Assembly (NCBI GenBank): GCA_017507885.1
Contig: JAFVZY010000117.1
Span: forward strand, 1-64,000
Direction of reading: 5' to 3'
DNA length: 64,000 nt
Source: Candidatus Methanomethylophilaceae archaeon
GTDB lineage: Archaea > Thermoplasmatota > Thermoplasmata > Methanomassiliicoccales > Methanomethylophilaceae
Notes under the pieces: model-generated
Seen by the model: the letters and a program-made list of their open reading frames with translations, nothing else
Told to the model about the DNA's origin: nothing
The model's database searches: none
Shown: positions 40,704 through 48,580 of the stretch, piece after piece
Layout: each line of letters opens with the position of its first letter
How positions within the stretch are numbered: the stretch's first letter is position 1
Made by a program: the position numbers and the translations under genes

Positions 40704-42098
40704 TCACGCATCCAGATCGTCCCATCCCGTGTCCCACACATCCATGAAGGCGGCCGCGAACAGGGGGTAGCATTCCACATCCCCTTCGCGGGAGATGTTG
40801 CTCAACCCCAGAAGGATCTTGCGGTCCACCTCGAATACGGAATCCACCTTCGACAGGGACGGATGTTCGCGGCGCCTTCCGGATTTCACCTCCACGACCA
40901 CGGTCCTTCCACCCAAATCCAGGACGAAATCCAACTCCATGCGATCCGATCCGCTGTTCTTGCGATATGTCATGGGTTCGATTCCGGATTTGACCAGGCA
41001 TTCCATGACTATGTTCTCGGCCAATGCCCCGAAATTGTAACTCACGTCGCCTTCGACGAGGGCTTTTGCCGAACCGGGACCGTAATGATGCATGAGCAAT
41101 CCGGTGTCATAGAAATATACCTTGAACGAATCGCGTTGGATCCTGGAAACCAGGGGTTTGGACAGGTCGTTGAGGAACATGCAGAAATTGCCGTACCCCG
41201 CACCCTTGATCCAAAGGAGGTTCTCCGAATACGTGGATGCGGCCTTGCGTGACAATTGGCCATCGATTCTGCTGAAGTGGAACTTCTTGTTGGATTCCGA
41301 AAGTTGATTGGGAATGGAGTCGAAACAGAACGAGGTTTTCACGACCTGGGACGAGGGGGCGTATTTCAGTATGTCCCCTCTGCAATCCTCCAGGATGCGG
41401 TCATGGATGTTCTGATACGATTTGTGACTACCCGTATCAACATATCTCTGAACAGCCTCGGGCATACCACCCACGATCATGAAATCGAAGAACAGACGGT
41501 TGATCTTATCCAGGATCACCTCGTTGAAAGGAACCCCGTTGCGGATGTTGTCACGGATTTCGTCCACGGTCTTCGGATTGATCCCCCTGGCCCATAGGAA
41601 CTCCTCGAAATCCATGGCATGCATGGTGATCGATTCCTCGTATCCGAGCGGTATGCAGAGGTTGGTGCTGTCGGATTCCGTGGAATCGCCTGTACAGAGG
41701 CGGTGTTTGACACCGAGGAGGGAGCCGGATGCGATCACATGATACCTCTTGTCCAGAGAGAAGTACTTGAGGGATGCGCGGGCACGGCTGCATACCTGTA
41801 TCTCGTCGAAGAACAACAGTGTCCTCCCGGGTTCGATGCCCCTATCGAAATACATCTCCAAACGCGGAATCAATCTGTCCGGTTCGATCGAACCTTCGAA
41901 AAGACCGGCCAATTCGGGATTGCTGTGGAAATCCAGACGGAGACAATCATCGTAATGGTCCTTGGCAAACCGCTCTATGATGTAGGTCTTACCGATTTGT
42001 CTCGGACCCTTGATGAGAAGACTCAACCGGTCCGGATCGTCCTTCCACCGGACCAACCTGTCATAGACCTTCCTACGAAGCATGATGACCTCGACCAT
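40704..42098 (-). CDS. DUF4143-type AAA ATPase with C-terminal PD-(D/E)XK-like domain
   Basis: A 464-residue ATPase. Walker A is GPRQIGKT (residues 31-38), Walker B LLFFDEIQ (about 94-101). The middle contains FEEFLWARG and VGGMPEAV, and the C-terminal site is MELDFVLD with VVVEVKSG, an intact nuclease-like core. ATG 42098 and ATG 42083 are both possible; the AATTAATAAT promoter element (42103-42114) fits the inner one for a leaderless mRNA. A four-copy palindrome array starts just upstream of the promoter. Very similar in order to the ATPase at 23767. Confidence 0.87.
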   Translation of the reverse strand: MVEVIMLRRKVYDRLVRWKDDPDRLSLLIKGPRQIGKTYIIERFAKDHYDDCLRLDFHSNPELAGLFEGSIEPDRLIPRLEMYFDRGIEPGRTLLFFDEIQVCSRARASLKYFSLDKRYHVIASGSLLGVKHRLCTGDSTESDSTNLCIPLGYEESITMHAMDFEEFLWARGINPKTVDEIRDNIRNGVPFNEVILDKINRLFFDFMIVGGMPEAVQRYVDTGSHKSYQNIHDRILEDCRGDILKYAPSSQVVKTSFCFDSIPNQLSESNKKFHFSRIDGQLSRKAASTYSENLLWIKGAGYGNFCMFLNDLSKPLVSRIQRDSFKVYFYDTGLLMHHYGPGSAKALVEGDVSYNFGALAENIVMECLVKSGIEPMTYRKNSGSDRMELDFVLDLGGRTVVVEVKSGRRREHPSLSKVDSVFEVDRKILLGLSNISREGDVECYPLFAAAFMDVWDTGWDDLDA

Positions 42099-42102
42099 GT
42101 CG

Positions 42103-42114
42103 CATTATTAATTG
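42103..42114 (-). promoter_or_regulatory. TATA-like element of the 40.7-kb ATPase
   Basis: CAATTAATAATG on the minus strand lies 25 bases before the inner ATG at 42083 and abuts the first repeat copy. Confidence 0.5.
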
Positions 42115-42117
42115 TTT

Positions 42118-42245
42118 TTCATTCGTACATCTGTAAAAATGAAATGAAGTTCACTTTTACACCTGTAAAAATGAGTTTTAATTCACTTTTACAGGTGTAT
42201 TATTGAATTAAAATTCACTTCCACACCTGTAAAAATGAATTCGTG
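42118..42245. repeat. Array of four palindromes at exact 32-bp spacing
   Basis: Copies start at 42118, 42150, 42182 and 42214. The best one (42150-42175) is a 26-base near-perfect palindrome with core TTTTACA-CC-TGTAAAA and outer TTCA/TGAG arms; the first copy has a changed left arm and the third a changed right arm. Six to seven bases separate copies. The array runs from the ATPase promoter outward. Confidence 0.88.
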
Positions 42246-42435
42246 ATCCATCACCCCGATTGTGGATTGGAAAACGGAATGGCACCACTGAATCGATTCC
42301 GTTATCGAATAACGACCAATGGACAATCATTCAAACCATGTTCACCGGGAAAGGGTCGTTCGACGACCCTGGAACAGAAAACAAGACGTTTTTGAGGGGA
42401 GGGGTGGAACCCCCTCCCGGTTGAAAGGTTTGAAA
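42246..42435. other. Gene-less spacer with two hairpins, 3' of acetyl-CoA synthetase
   Basis: AGGGTCGT-TCG-ACGACCCT (42352-42370) is a perfect 8-bp stem with a 3-base loop, and GGGAGGGG/CCCCTCCC (42397-42418) is a second one just past the acdAB stop. Together they probably end that transcript; no clear T run follows either. Confidence 0.5.
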
Positions 42436-44538
42436 TCACTCCTTGACGAGGGTGACCAGTGCGTCGACCGCCCAGCAGCCCTTGCCCTTGAGACCGACGA
42501 TGACGGGGTTGATCTCGAGCTCGTGGATCTCGGGGTTCTCGATGGCGACCATGATGATCCTCTTGATGGTCTCCTTCATGGCTGCGACATCGGCCTCGGG
42601 AAGTCCCCTGGCACCGGACATGAGCTTGTACGCCTTGGTGCTGGTGATCATCTCGTCGAGCTGCTGCTCGGACATGGGGACGTGGGCCTGGGAGATCTCC
42701 CTGAGGATCTCGACGTAGATTCCACCGAGTCCGAAGGAAACGACGGGTCCGAACTGGTCGTCGCGGATCATGGAGAGGATGACCTCCTGTCCGGAGACCA
42801 TCTGCTGGATGGACACACCGTCGATCCTGGCGTCGGGACATGCCTTGGTGCAGGAGTCCATGATCTTGTTGTATGCGGCCCTGGCCGCATCGGCGTCCTT
42901 GACACCGACGACCACACCACCGACATCGGTCTTGTGCTTGATGTCGGGGGAGAGGATCTTCATGACCACGGGGTAGCCGATCCTGTCGCACTCCTTGACG
43001 GCGTCGTCCGCGGAGGTGACGGTTCCCTCACCGGGGGTGGGGATTCCGTATGCGGCGAAGATCTCCTTACCCTCGGCCTCGGTGAGGGAGTCCCTTCCCT
43101 CCGCCCTGGCCTTCTGGATGACCTTCTCGGATGCCGCCCTTCCGGCACCGGTGACGGCGGGGAAGACCATGGGGTCCTGGGCGGCCTGGGAGTTGACGGT
43201 GTACCTCCTGAGGATGGAGAGTGCACGGACGGCCCTGTCGGGGGTGGGGTAGGAGGAGATTCCGCCCTCCCTGAGGATGGCGTTGGTCTTCTCGCACTTG
43301 TATCCGCCTGCGAAACAGCAGGTGAAGGGCACGGTGATCTCGTCCTTCATCTCGACGATGATCCTGGCGACGTTCTCGAGGTCTGCGGTGTCCAGGGGGG
43401 ATCCCATGATGACGAGTCCGCCGACCTGGGGGTCCTTCATGACGCAGCGGATGGTCTCCCTGAAGTACTCGGGCTTGGCGTCTCCGCGGACGTCGATGGG
43501 GTTGGTGAGACCGGCGACGGTGGGGACGCGGGTCTTGATCTCGTTGATGGTCTCCTCGGAGAACTTGACGGCGTGGATTCCGGGGGCGTCGAAGGTGGCG
43601 TCCGCGGACATGACGCCGAGTCCACCGGCGTTGGTGATGATGGCGATTCCGTCCTTCTCCATGGGCTTGCAGGTGGAGAAGACGCTCAGCGCGTCGAACA
43701 TCTCGTCCAGGTCCAGTGCCCTGTGGATGTTGAGCTTCTTGAAGATGACGTTGTTGACGGCGTCGGAACCGGCGAGGGATCCGGTGTGGGAGGATGCGGC
43801 CGCGGAACCCGCCTGGGTCCTTCCGGACTTGAAGACCACGATGGGCTTCTTCTGGGGCATGTTCTGGACGGCCTCGACGAACTTCTCACCGTTGCTGATA
43901 CCCTCGAGGTACATTCCGATGACCTTGGTGTTGGGGTCCAGTGCGAGGTCCGCAAGGAGGTCCGCCTCGTCGACGTCGGCCTTGTTTCCGAAGGTGACGA
44001 AGTTGGCCATTCCCATCTTGCTGTTGTAGGCCCAGTCGATGATCGAGGATCCGACCGCTCCGGACTGGGAGAAGACGCTGATGTTTCCCGCCTCGGGAAG
44101 GAGGTGTGCGAAGGTGGCGTTCACACCGGCTCCGGGGTTCATGAGTCCGAAGCAGTTGGGTCCGAGGAACCTGACGCCGTTCTCCTTTGCGGCTGCGATG
44201 AGCTGTTTCTCGAGGGCTGCCCCCTCGGGGCTCTCCTCCTTGAATCCGGCGGTGAGGATGGAGGCGTATTTGATTCCGGCGGCCTTGAGGTTGGCCATCT
44301 CGCCCACGACGAAGGTGTTCTTGACGGCGATGACGGCGAGGTCGACGGGCTCCCCGATCTCGGTGACGGAAGTGTACGCCTTGAGTCCCTGGATCTCCCC
44401 TCCCTTGGGGTTGACGGGGTACAGGCGTCCCTTGAATCCTGCGTTGATCATGTTCTTGACGAGCATTCCACCGAGCTTGGTCTCGTCGTTGGATGCTCCT
44501 ATGATTGCGACCGAAGTCGGGCTCAACATTTCCTTCAT
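42436..44538 (-). CDS. ADP-forming acetyl-CoA synthetase, alpha and beta subunits fused
   Basis: A 700-residue enzyme that makes ATP from acetyl-CoA (or another acyl-CoA), ADP and phosphate. The alpha part (to about residue 460) has the CoA-binding SVAIIGASND near the start, GPNCFGLMNP and the phosphohistidine site SSHTGSLAG (about 246-254). The beta part (about 480-700) has the ATP-grasp GIPTPGEGTVTS and IKHKTDVGGVVVG segments. A TATA box is 27 bases upstream of ATG 44538. In a non-acetoclastic methanogen it may recover energy from acyl-CoA or work in reverse to activate acetate. Confidence 0.93.
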   Translation of the reverse strand: MKEMLSPTSVAIIGASNDETKLGGMLVKNMINAGFKGRLYPVNPKGGEIQGLKAYTSVTEIGEPVDLAVIAVKNTFVVGEMANLKAAGIKYASILTAGFKEESPEGAALEKQLIAAAKENGVRFLGPNCFGLMNPGAGVNATFAHLLPEAGNISVFSQSGAVGSSIIDWAYNSKMGMANFVTFGNKADVDEADLLADLALDPNTKVIGMYLEGISNGEKFVEAVQNMPQKKPIVVFKSGRTQAGSAAASSHTGSLAGSDAVNNVIFKKLNIHRALDLDEMFDALSVFSTCKPMEKDGIAIITNAGGLGVMSADATFDAPGIHAVKFSEETINEIKTRVPTVAGLTNPIDVRGDAKPEYFRETIRCVMKDPQVGGLVIMGSPLDTADLENVARIIVEMKDEITVPFTCCFAGGYKCEKTNAILREGGISSYPTPDRAVRALSILRRYTVNSQAAQDPMVFPAVTGAGRAASEKVIQKARAEGRDSLTEAEGKEIFAAYGIPTPGEGTVTSADDAVKECDRIGYPVVMKILSPDIKHKTDVGGVVVGVKDADAARAAYNKIMDSCTKACPDARIDGVSIQQMVSGQEVILSMIRDDQFGPVVSFGLGGIYVEILREISQAHVPMSEQQLDEMITSTKAYKLMSGARGLPEADVAAMKETIKRIIMVAIENPEIHELEINPVIVGLKGKGCWAVDALVTLVKE

Positions 44539-44560
44539 GGGCGACGGTATCTGTTAACAT

Positions 44561-44570
44561 TTGATAAAGC
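44561..44570 (-). promoter_or_regulatory. TATA box of acetyl-CoA synthetase
   Basis: GCTTTATCAA on the minus strand is about 27 bases before the ATG at 44538. Confidence 0.5.
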
Positions 44571-45032
44571 TTTGCGAAGTTGCGACGATATGCGAAGGAC
44601 ATTTTACGAAAATCGTAGAAAAAGCAAGATTTTAATGCTGAATCAGTAAAAATACGTCAATAGACGTAGTTTAGCTCGTACGAACGCGCCTGTCGTGGAC
44701 AATCAACGGCGAACGTCGATTCGGGATGGACGCGGAGGGAACCGTTTAATAGGTGGCAGGGGGGTGAGGGGATGCCGGGCCGGCGAAGGGGCGCGATCCA
44801 GTGAACGCCATGTGCACGGAACGGCGTACAGCGGTCCGGATCCCATTTCATTGGGGCCCTCGCGGGAGCGGCCGACGCGTCGTCGGAGCCATGACCGGGA
44901 GACAACGCCGGATCCGACACACACCCCCCATGTAAGTCAGTGCCCCGAGATCGGCGTCATCGTCGCTACCGTGAAAGGGCGTGTTAGCGTGCGGGGGACA
45001 CTTCTCCCCCATCCCCCGCACGGATATGACGT
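44571..45032. other. Gene-less stretch with a GC-rich core
   Basis: 460 bases without a convincing reading frame. The first part is AT-rich and includes TACGTC-AATA-GACGTA (44652-44667). From about 44690 to 44940 it is very GC-rich with several short inverted repeats (for example CCGAC/GTCGG near 44872-44886). I looked for SRP RNA, RNase P RNA and tRNA cores and saw none. A structured non-coding RNA is possible but not shown. Confidence 0.4.
44989..45021 (-). terminator. Strong hairpin after the 45.0-kb gene
   Basis: GTGCGGGGG (44989-44997) and CCCCCGCAC (45013-45021) form a perfect 9-bp stem just downstream of the TGA at 45033-45035. Confidence 0.55.
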
Positions 45033-45713
45033 TCAGGGGCTGAGGCCCAGGGTCAGGAGCTCCTCCTCGCACGCCTGGCGTCCGGGGTAGAGCGCCAGGA
45101 GGTCGTCGTACTCGGGGCAGTACACCGGTTTGTCCGGACGGAAGCCCAAGGCGATGTGGCATATCTGCGAGTACAGGGCGTAGTCCACCGCATCCCTGGA
45201 GACTTCGGGGGTGTCGAGCCTGGAGGACATGGCGATGGTCCTCATCAGGACGCTGGACCTCCCCACGCAACCCCCGCGTGCGCGGGTGTTCCATCCCATG
45301 AACAGGTGCGGGTCCTCCTTCACCAATCCCGAATCCACGAGCCTGCGGTAGGAGTCCGCCAGGTCCCACTGCTCCCCCGCGGTGCCGAGGCTGAGGCCCC
45401 TGGTCCTGCGTATGAACAGGGGCTGCTTGACCTCCACGAAGCGGTCGGAGGTCAGCCATGCGGTGACGGCCTCCCCGTACCCGGAGGTGATGTCCCCGTT
45501 GATCTTACGGAAAAGGGTGTCCGCGATGGATGTCAGCACCTCCGAGGGGGCGTCCATGAGGTAGTCGCTGACATAGAACCTGGCCCAGACGTGGCTGCGG
45601 CTCCATCTGACCTTGAAGTCCTTGAAGGCCACGAACTCAGCCGTGACCTCCTCGTATCCGTATCCCTCGCCGGCCGCCCGGAAGGCGTCCGTCAGAATGT
45701 CGTTGTCGTTCAT
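45033..45713 (-). CDS. Conserved-looking protein of unknown function
   Basis: A 226-residue soluble protein with no recognised domain. The stretch from HVWARFYVSDYL (about residues 41-52) through APSEVLTSIADTLFRKING (about 55-73) recalls the helix region of SprT/DUF45 metallopeptidases, where a His-Glu pair is expected, but no HExxH is present, so any such kinship would be with a dead enzyme. A Cys-rich end (CPEYDD, CEEELL) follows. It stands alone, with a strong hairpin downstream. The function is unknown. Confidence 0.65.
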   Translation of the reverse strand: MNDNDILTDAFRAAGEGYGYEEVTAEFVAFKDFKVRWSRSHVWARFYVSDYLMDAPSEVLTSIADTLFRKINGDITSGYGEAVTAWLTSDRFVEVKQPLFIRRTRGLSLGTAGEQWDLADSYRRLVDSGLVKEDPHLFMGWNTRARGGCVGRSSVLMRTIAMSSRLDTPEVSRDAVDYALYSQICHIALGFRPDKPVYCPEYDDLLALYPGRQACEEELLTLGLSP

Positions 45714-45806
45714 TTCCTGTTTCCTGCGGGAAACGGGTCCCGCATCGGTGAACAGTCGGGTCGTGGAGATAAAGGGGGGACGGTGCGGTCACGTTGCGGC
45801 ATTCCC

Positions 45807-45817
45807 GTTATATAAAA
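45807..45817 (+). promoter_or_regulatory. TATA box of the CMD gene
   Basis: GTTATATAAAA is centred 26 bases before the ATG at 45838. Confidence 0.65.
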
Positions 45818-45837
45818 CAGACGGATTACGACGGGAC

Positions 45838-46224
45838 ATGCAGGAGAATCCCGAACAGAGGGCGGTGGCGGACAAGATCCTCGCCGCCATCGAGAAGAGA
45901 TACGGCTTCGTGCCGATCGTGAACCAGGTGATGAGCGAGAGACCGGACCTGTTCATACCCATGGCCAACCTGGGGAAGGCGGTGTTCGAGGGCGAGGGGG
46001 ACCTGGAGCAGAAGACCAGGTACCTGTGCGCGGTGTCCGCCGCGGCCTCGTCCGGTGCGGAGTACTGCCTGTCGGTGCAGATGAAGCACGCCGTGGAGGC
46101 CGGTGCCACCAGGGACGAGGTCCTGGAGGCCATCGTCATCGGATGCCAGATAAGCATGACCAGATCCCAGTCCTACGCGCTGAGGAGGTATGCGGAACAG
46201 TTCGACATAGAACTGAAGGAGTGA
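45838..46224 (+). CDS. Carboxymuconolactone decarboxylase/AhpD-family protein
   Basis: A 128-residue all-helical protein of the CMD family. The conserved stretch CAVSAAASSGAEYCLSVQMKHA (about residues 63-84) holds the Glu, Cys and His of the family. AhpD-like members have CxxC; here there is one Cys with Ser-Val following, so a peroxidase role is uncertain and a lactone or redox role is open. Leaderless promoter; lone gene before hesB. Confidence 0.82.
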   Translation: MQENPEQRAVADKILAAIEKRYGFVPIVNQVMSERPDLFIPMANLGKAVFEGEGDLEQKTRYLCAVSAAASSGAEYCLSVQMKHAVEAGATRDEVLEAIVIGCQISMTRSQSYALRRYAEQFDIELKE

Positions 46225-46247
46225 CCCCCGGGATGGGTTTTTAAACA

Positions 46248-46258
46248 ACGTTATATAA
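46248..46258 (+). promoter_or_regulatory. TATA box of the HesB/IscA gene
   Basis: ACGTTATATAA is about 33 bases before the ATG at 46286. Confidence 0.55.
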
Positions 46259-46285
46259 CAAACCGACAATCGCAGGACGATAAAC

Positions 46286-46612
46286 ATGGTTCAGATTTCA
46301 GCAGATGCGGAGAAGTTCATCAACGACCTTCTCGAGAAGAACAACAAGGTCGGCTTCGGAATCAAGATCTACCTCTCCGGATTCGCATGCTCCGGACCCC
46401 AGTTCGGCATGTCCTTCCAGGAGAAGGCCAACGAGGGCGAGATCGTGGACACCACCGCGAACGGCTTCGAGATGTACTACGACTCCGAGACCGAGGAGGC
46501 CCTGAGCAAGTGCGTCATCGAGTTCATCGACGACCCCAACTTCGGAACCGGCCTGACCATCCGCGACCCCAGCTTCGAGGGATGCTCCTCCTGCGGCGGG
46601 GGATGCCACTAA
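46286..46612 (+). CDS. HesB/IscA-like iron-sulfur protein
   Basis: A 108-residue member of the HesB-like family, A-type carriers for iron-sulfur or metal cofactor assembly. It begins ISADAEKFINDLL and has FACSGPQFGMSF (about residues 34-45), holding the first Cys, and ends with CSSCGGGC (about 100-107), two to four further Cys. The layout matches the short archaeal HesB proteins common in methanogens. A terminator follows directly. Confidence 0.85.
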   Translation: MVQISADAEKFINDLLEKNNKVGFGIKIYLSGFACSGPQFGMSFQEKANEGEIVDTTANGFEMYYDSETEEALSKCVIEFIDDPNFGTGLTIRDPSFEGCSSCGGGCH

Positions 46613-46622
46613 ACCGATCGCG

Positions 46623-46657
46623 CGTCGGGAGGAGGGACCTCCCGACGTTCCCCTTTT
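46623..46657 (+). terminator. Terminator after the HesB gene
   Basis: CGTCGGGAGG (46623-46632) and CCTCCCGACG (46638-46647) make a perfect 10-bp stem followed by TTCCCCTTTT. Confidence 0.85.
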
Positions 46658-46688
46658 ATAATATCCATATTCTATCCATATCCTATAA

Positions 46689-48242
46689 TTGGGGGCTTCT
46701 GAACTGGAGACGGTTTCCCATCCCCGCATAGCACCCGGAAGGGTGGAGGAGCGCAGATACCAGACCGCCATGGTCGAGGGGTGCCTGAGGGAGAACACCC
46801 GCGTCATACTCCCCACCGGTCTGGGGAAGACCGTCGTGGCCCTGAGGGTCATGGCGGAGATGCTCTCCAGGGGGAGGGTCCTGATCCTCGCCCCGACCAA
46901 GCCCCTGGTGGACCAGCACAGTCGCTTCTTCAGGGAGATGATGGTGGACACCACCGTCGCCGTGATGACCGGGACCATGCCGCCGGAGAAGAGGGCGGGG
47001 GTGTTCCACGGATCGGACGTGATCGTGAGCACGCCGCAGTGCGTGTCCAACGACCTGGAGACCGGAAGGTACACCCTGGACGGGTTCTCGCTGGTGATCT
47101 ACGATGAGGCCCACAGGGGCGTGGGGAACTACTCGTACGTGACCGTGGCCGGACACTGCGTCAGGGGCATCAGGTGCATGGGGATGACCGCATCCCCCGG
47201 AAGCGACACGAAGAGGGTGGAGGAGGTGTGCAACAACCTCTCCCTGTTCAGGATAGACATGAGGTCCGACGACGACCCGGACGTGTCCCCGTACGTGTTC
47301 GACACCTACGTGAACAGGATCGAGGTGAACCTTCCCGAGGACCTGACGGACGTGGTGAGGCTGCTGAGGTTCAACCTGGACAGGCACGTGAACGAGCTGG
47401 TGGGTCTGAGGATGATGGACCGGGGGAGACCCCCGTCCACCAAGCACATGCTGGCGGTGGGTGCGATGCTGCAGTCCCGCCTGGCCAGGGGTGAGAAGAC
47501 CGCCATGGTGTTCAGGGGACTGTCCCTGCAGAGCATGTGCATCAAGCTGCTCCACGCGATCAACCTGGCGGAGACCCAGGGCATGAGCGCCCTCAGGGTG
47601 TACATGGAGAAGCTGATCGAGGAGTCCAGACAGCAGAAGGGTGGCAGGAGCGCGAAGGAGATCGTGGACAGTGCGGAGTTCCAGGGCGCGTACGGGATCG
47701 TGATGAGGACCCGTGTGGAGCATCCGAAGGTCTCCAGGGTCATGAGCCTGGTAAGCCGGCTGCTGAACGAGGACCCGTCCAACAAGGTCATCGTGTTCTC
47801 CCAGTACAGGGACACCTGCGAGATGCTGGTGTCGAAGCTGTCGTCCGTGCAGGGCGCCAGGGTCGGGAAGCTGGTGGGACAGTCCAAGGGCGGGTTGAAG
47901 CAGAAGGAGCAGGTGGAGCTTCTGACAAGGTTCCGTTCGGGGGAGTTCAACGTGGTCGTGTCCACGTCGGTGGGCGAGGAGGGGTTGGACGTCTCCAGCA
48001 CGAACGCGGTGATATTCTACGAACCGGTGCCGTCGGAGATAAGGACCATCCAGCGTCGCGGAAGGACCGGCAGGAAGAACGACGGGGAGGTCTTTGTGAT
48101 GATAGCCCGCGGAACCCTGGACGAGGTCTTCGACAGGTCCAGCAACGACAAGGAGGAGGCCATGAGGGAGGGGTTGGAGAGGTTGAACAGGGAATTCAGG
48201 ATGTCGGGGCGGGGAAGACAGTCCCGCCTCGACGGTTTCTGA
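46689..48242 (+). CDS. Hef/Mph1-like SF2 DNA helicase without a nuclease domain
   Basis: A 517-residue superfamily 2 helicase of the Hef/FANCM/Mph1 group, which remodels stalled replication forks. Motif I LPTGLGKT (about residues 41-48), Ia APTKPLVDQH, motif II YDEAHR (about 138-143), motif III MTASPG, motif V STSVGEEGLD and motif VI QRRGRTGR (about 459-466) are intact, with the family helical insert between the two RecA folds. Euryarchaeal Hef usually carries an ERCC4 nuclease; this one stops after the helicase. The start is a TTG at 46689 about 30 bases after a TATA box; a GTG at 46743 is possible. Confidence 0.88.
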   Translation: MGASELETVSHPRIAPGRVEERRYQTAMVEGCLRENTRVILPTGLGKTVVALRVMAEMLSRGRVLILAPTKPLVDQHSRFFREMMVDTTVAVMTGTMPPEKRAGVFHGSDVIVSTPQCVSNDLETGRYTLDGFSLVIYDEAHRGVGNYSYVTVAGHCVRGIRCMGMTASPGSDTKRVEEVCNNLSLFRIDMRSDDDPDVSPYVFDTYVNRIEVNLPEDLTDVVRLLRFNLDRHVNELVGLRMMDRGRPPSTKHMLAVGAMLQSRLARGEKTAMVFRGLSLQSMCIKLLHAINLAETQGMSALRVYMEKLIEESRQQKGGRSAKEIVDSAEFQGAYGIVMRTRVEHPKVSRVMSLVSRLLNEDPSNKVIVFSQYRDTCEMLVSKLSSVQGARVGKLVGQSKGGLKQKEQVELLTRFRSGEFNVVVSTSVGEEGLDVSSTNAVIFYEPVPSEIRTIQRRGRTGRKNDGEVFVMIARGTLDEVFDRSSNDKEEAMREGLERLNREFRMSGRGRQSRLDGF

Positions 48243-48252
48243 AAACGTTTCG

Positions 48253-48519
48253 TCACAATATGTTTGCCACCTTGCTCAGGTGTTCGGCGACCCTCCGCCC
48301 CTTGTCAGTGAGGTCGAGGAACGTCGCCGAAGAGTCCTCACGGGACTCCATGGTTACGAGTCCCATGGACACCAGGAGCTCCAGCTTCTGGGGCATGCGG
48401 GGGTTCTTGGACACCGCGGGATAGAGCTCCGATTTCTTGCATCCGGGATGATCGCGGATGTAGAGCACGGTGGAGATCACGTGCCTCTCCTCGAGAAGCC
48501 TGATGTCCTCCTTCGACAT
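48253..48519 (-). CDS. Winged-helix transcriptional regulator
   Basis: An 88-residue one-domain wHTH protein. The pattern HVISTVLYIRDHPGCKKSELYPAVSKNPRMPQKLELL (about residues 13-49, quoted in parts: DHPGCKKSELY, then PRMPQKLELL) is that of MarR/PadR-like small archaeal regulators that detect one strand end of a gene with a wing (TDKGRRVAEHL). No ligand domain. It is convergent with the helicase and upstream of the surface-protein genes, and could control either; the target is unknown. Confidence 0.8.
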   Translation of the reverse strand: MSKEDIRLLEERHVISTVLYIRDHPGCKKSELYPAVSKNPRMPQKLELLVSMGLVTMESREDSSATFLDLTDKGRRVAEHLSKVANIL

Positions 48520-48580
48520 GTACGATCACTTTCGATTCAGGTCGGGTAAGGGGTTTGGGTGGGCCAGATGGCCCGTTTGT

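Noticed and set aside
44690-44940. SRP RNA or RNase P RNA
   Set aside because: Neither the SRP helix-8 core nor the RNase P conserved regions were found on either strand.
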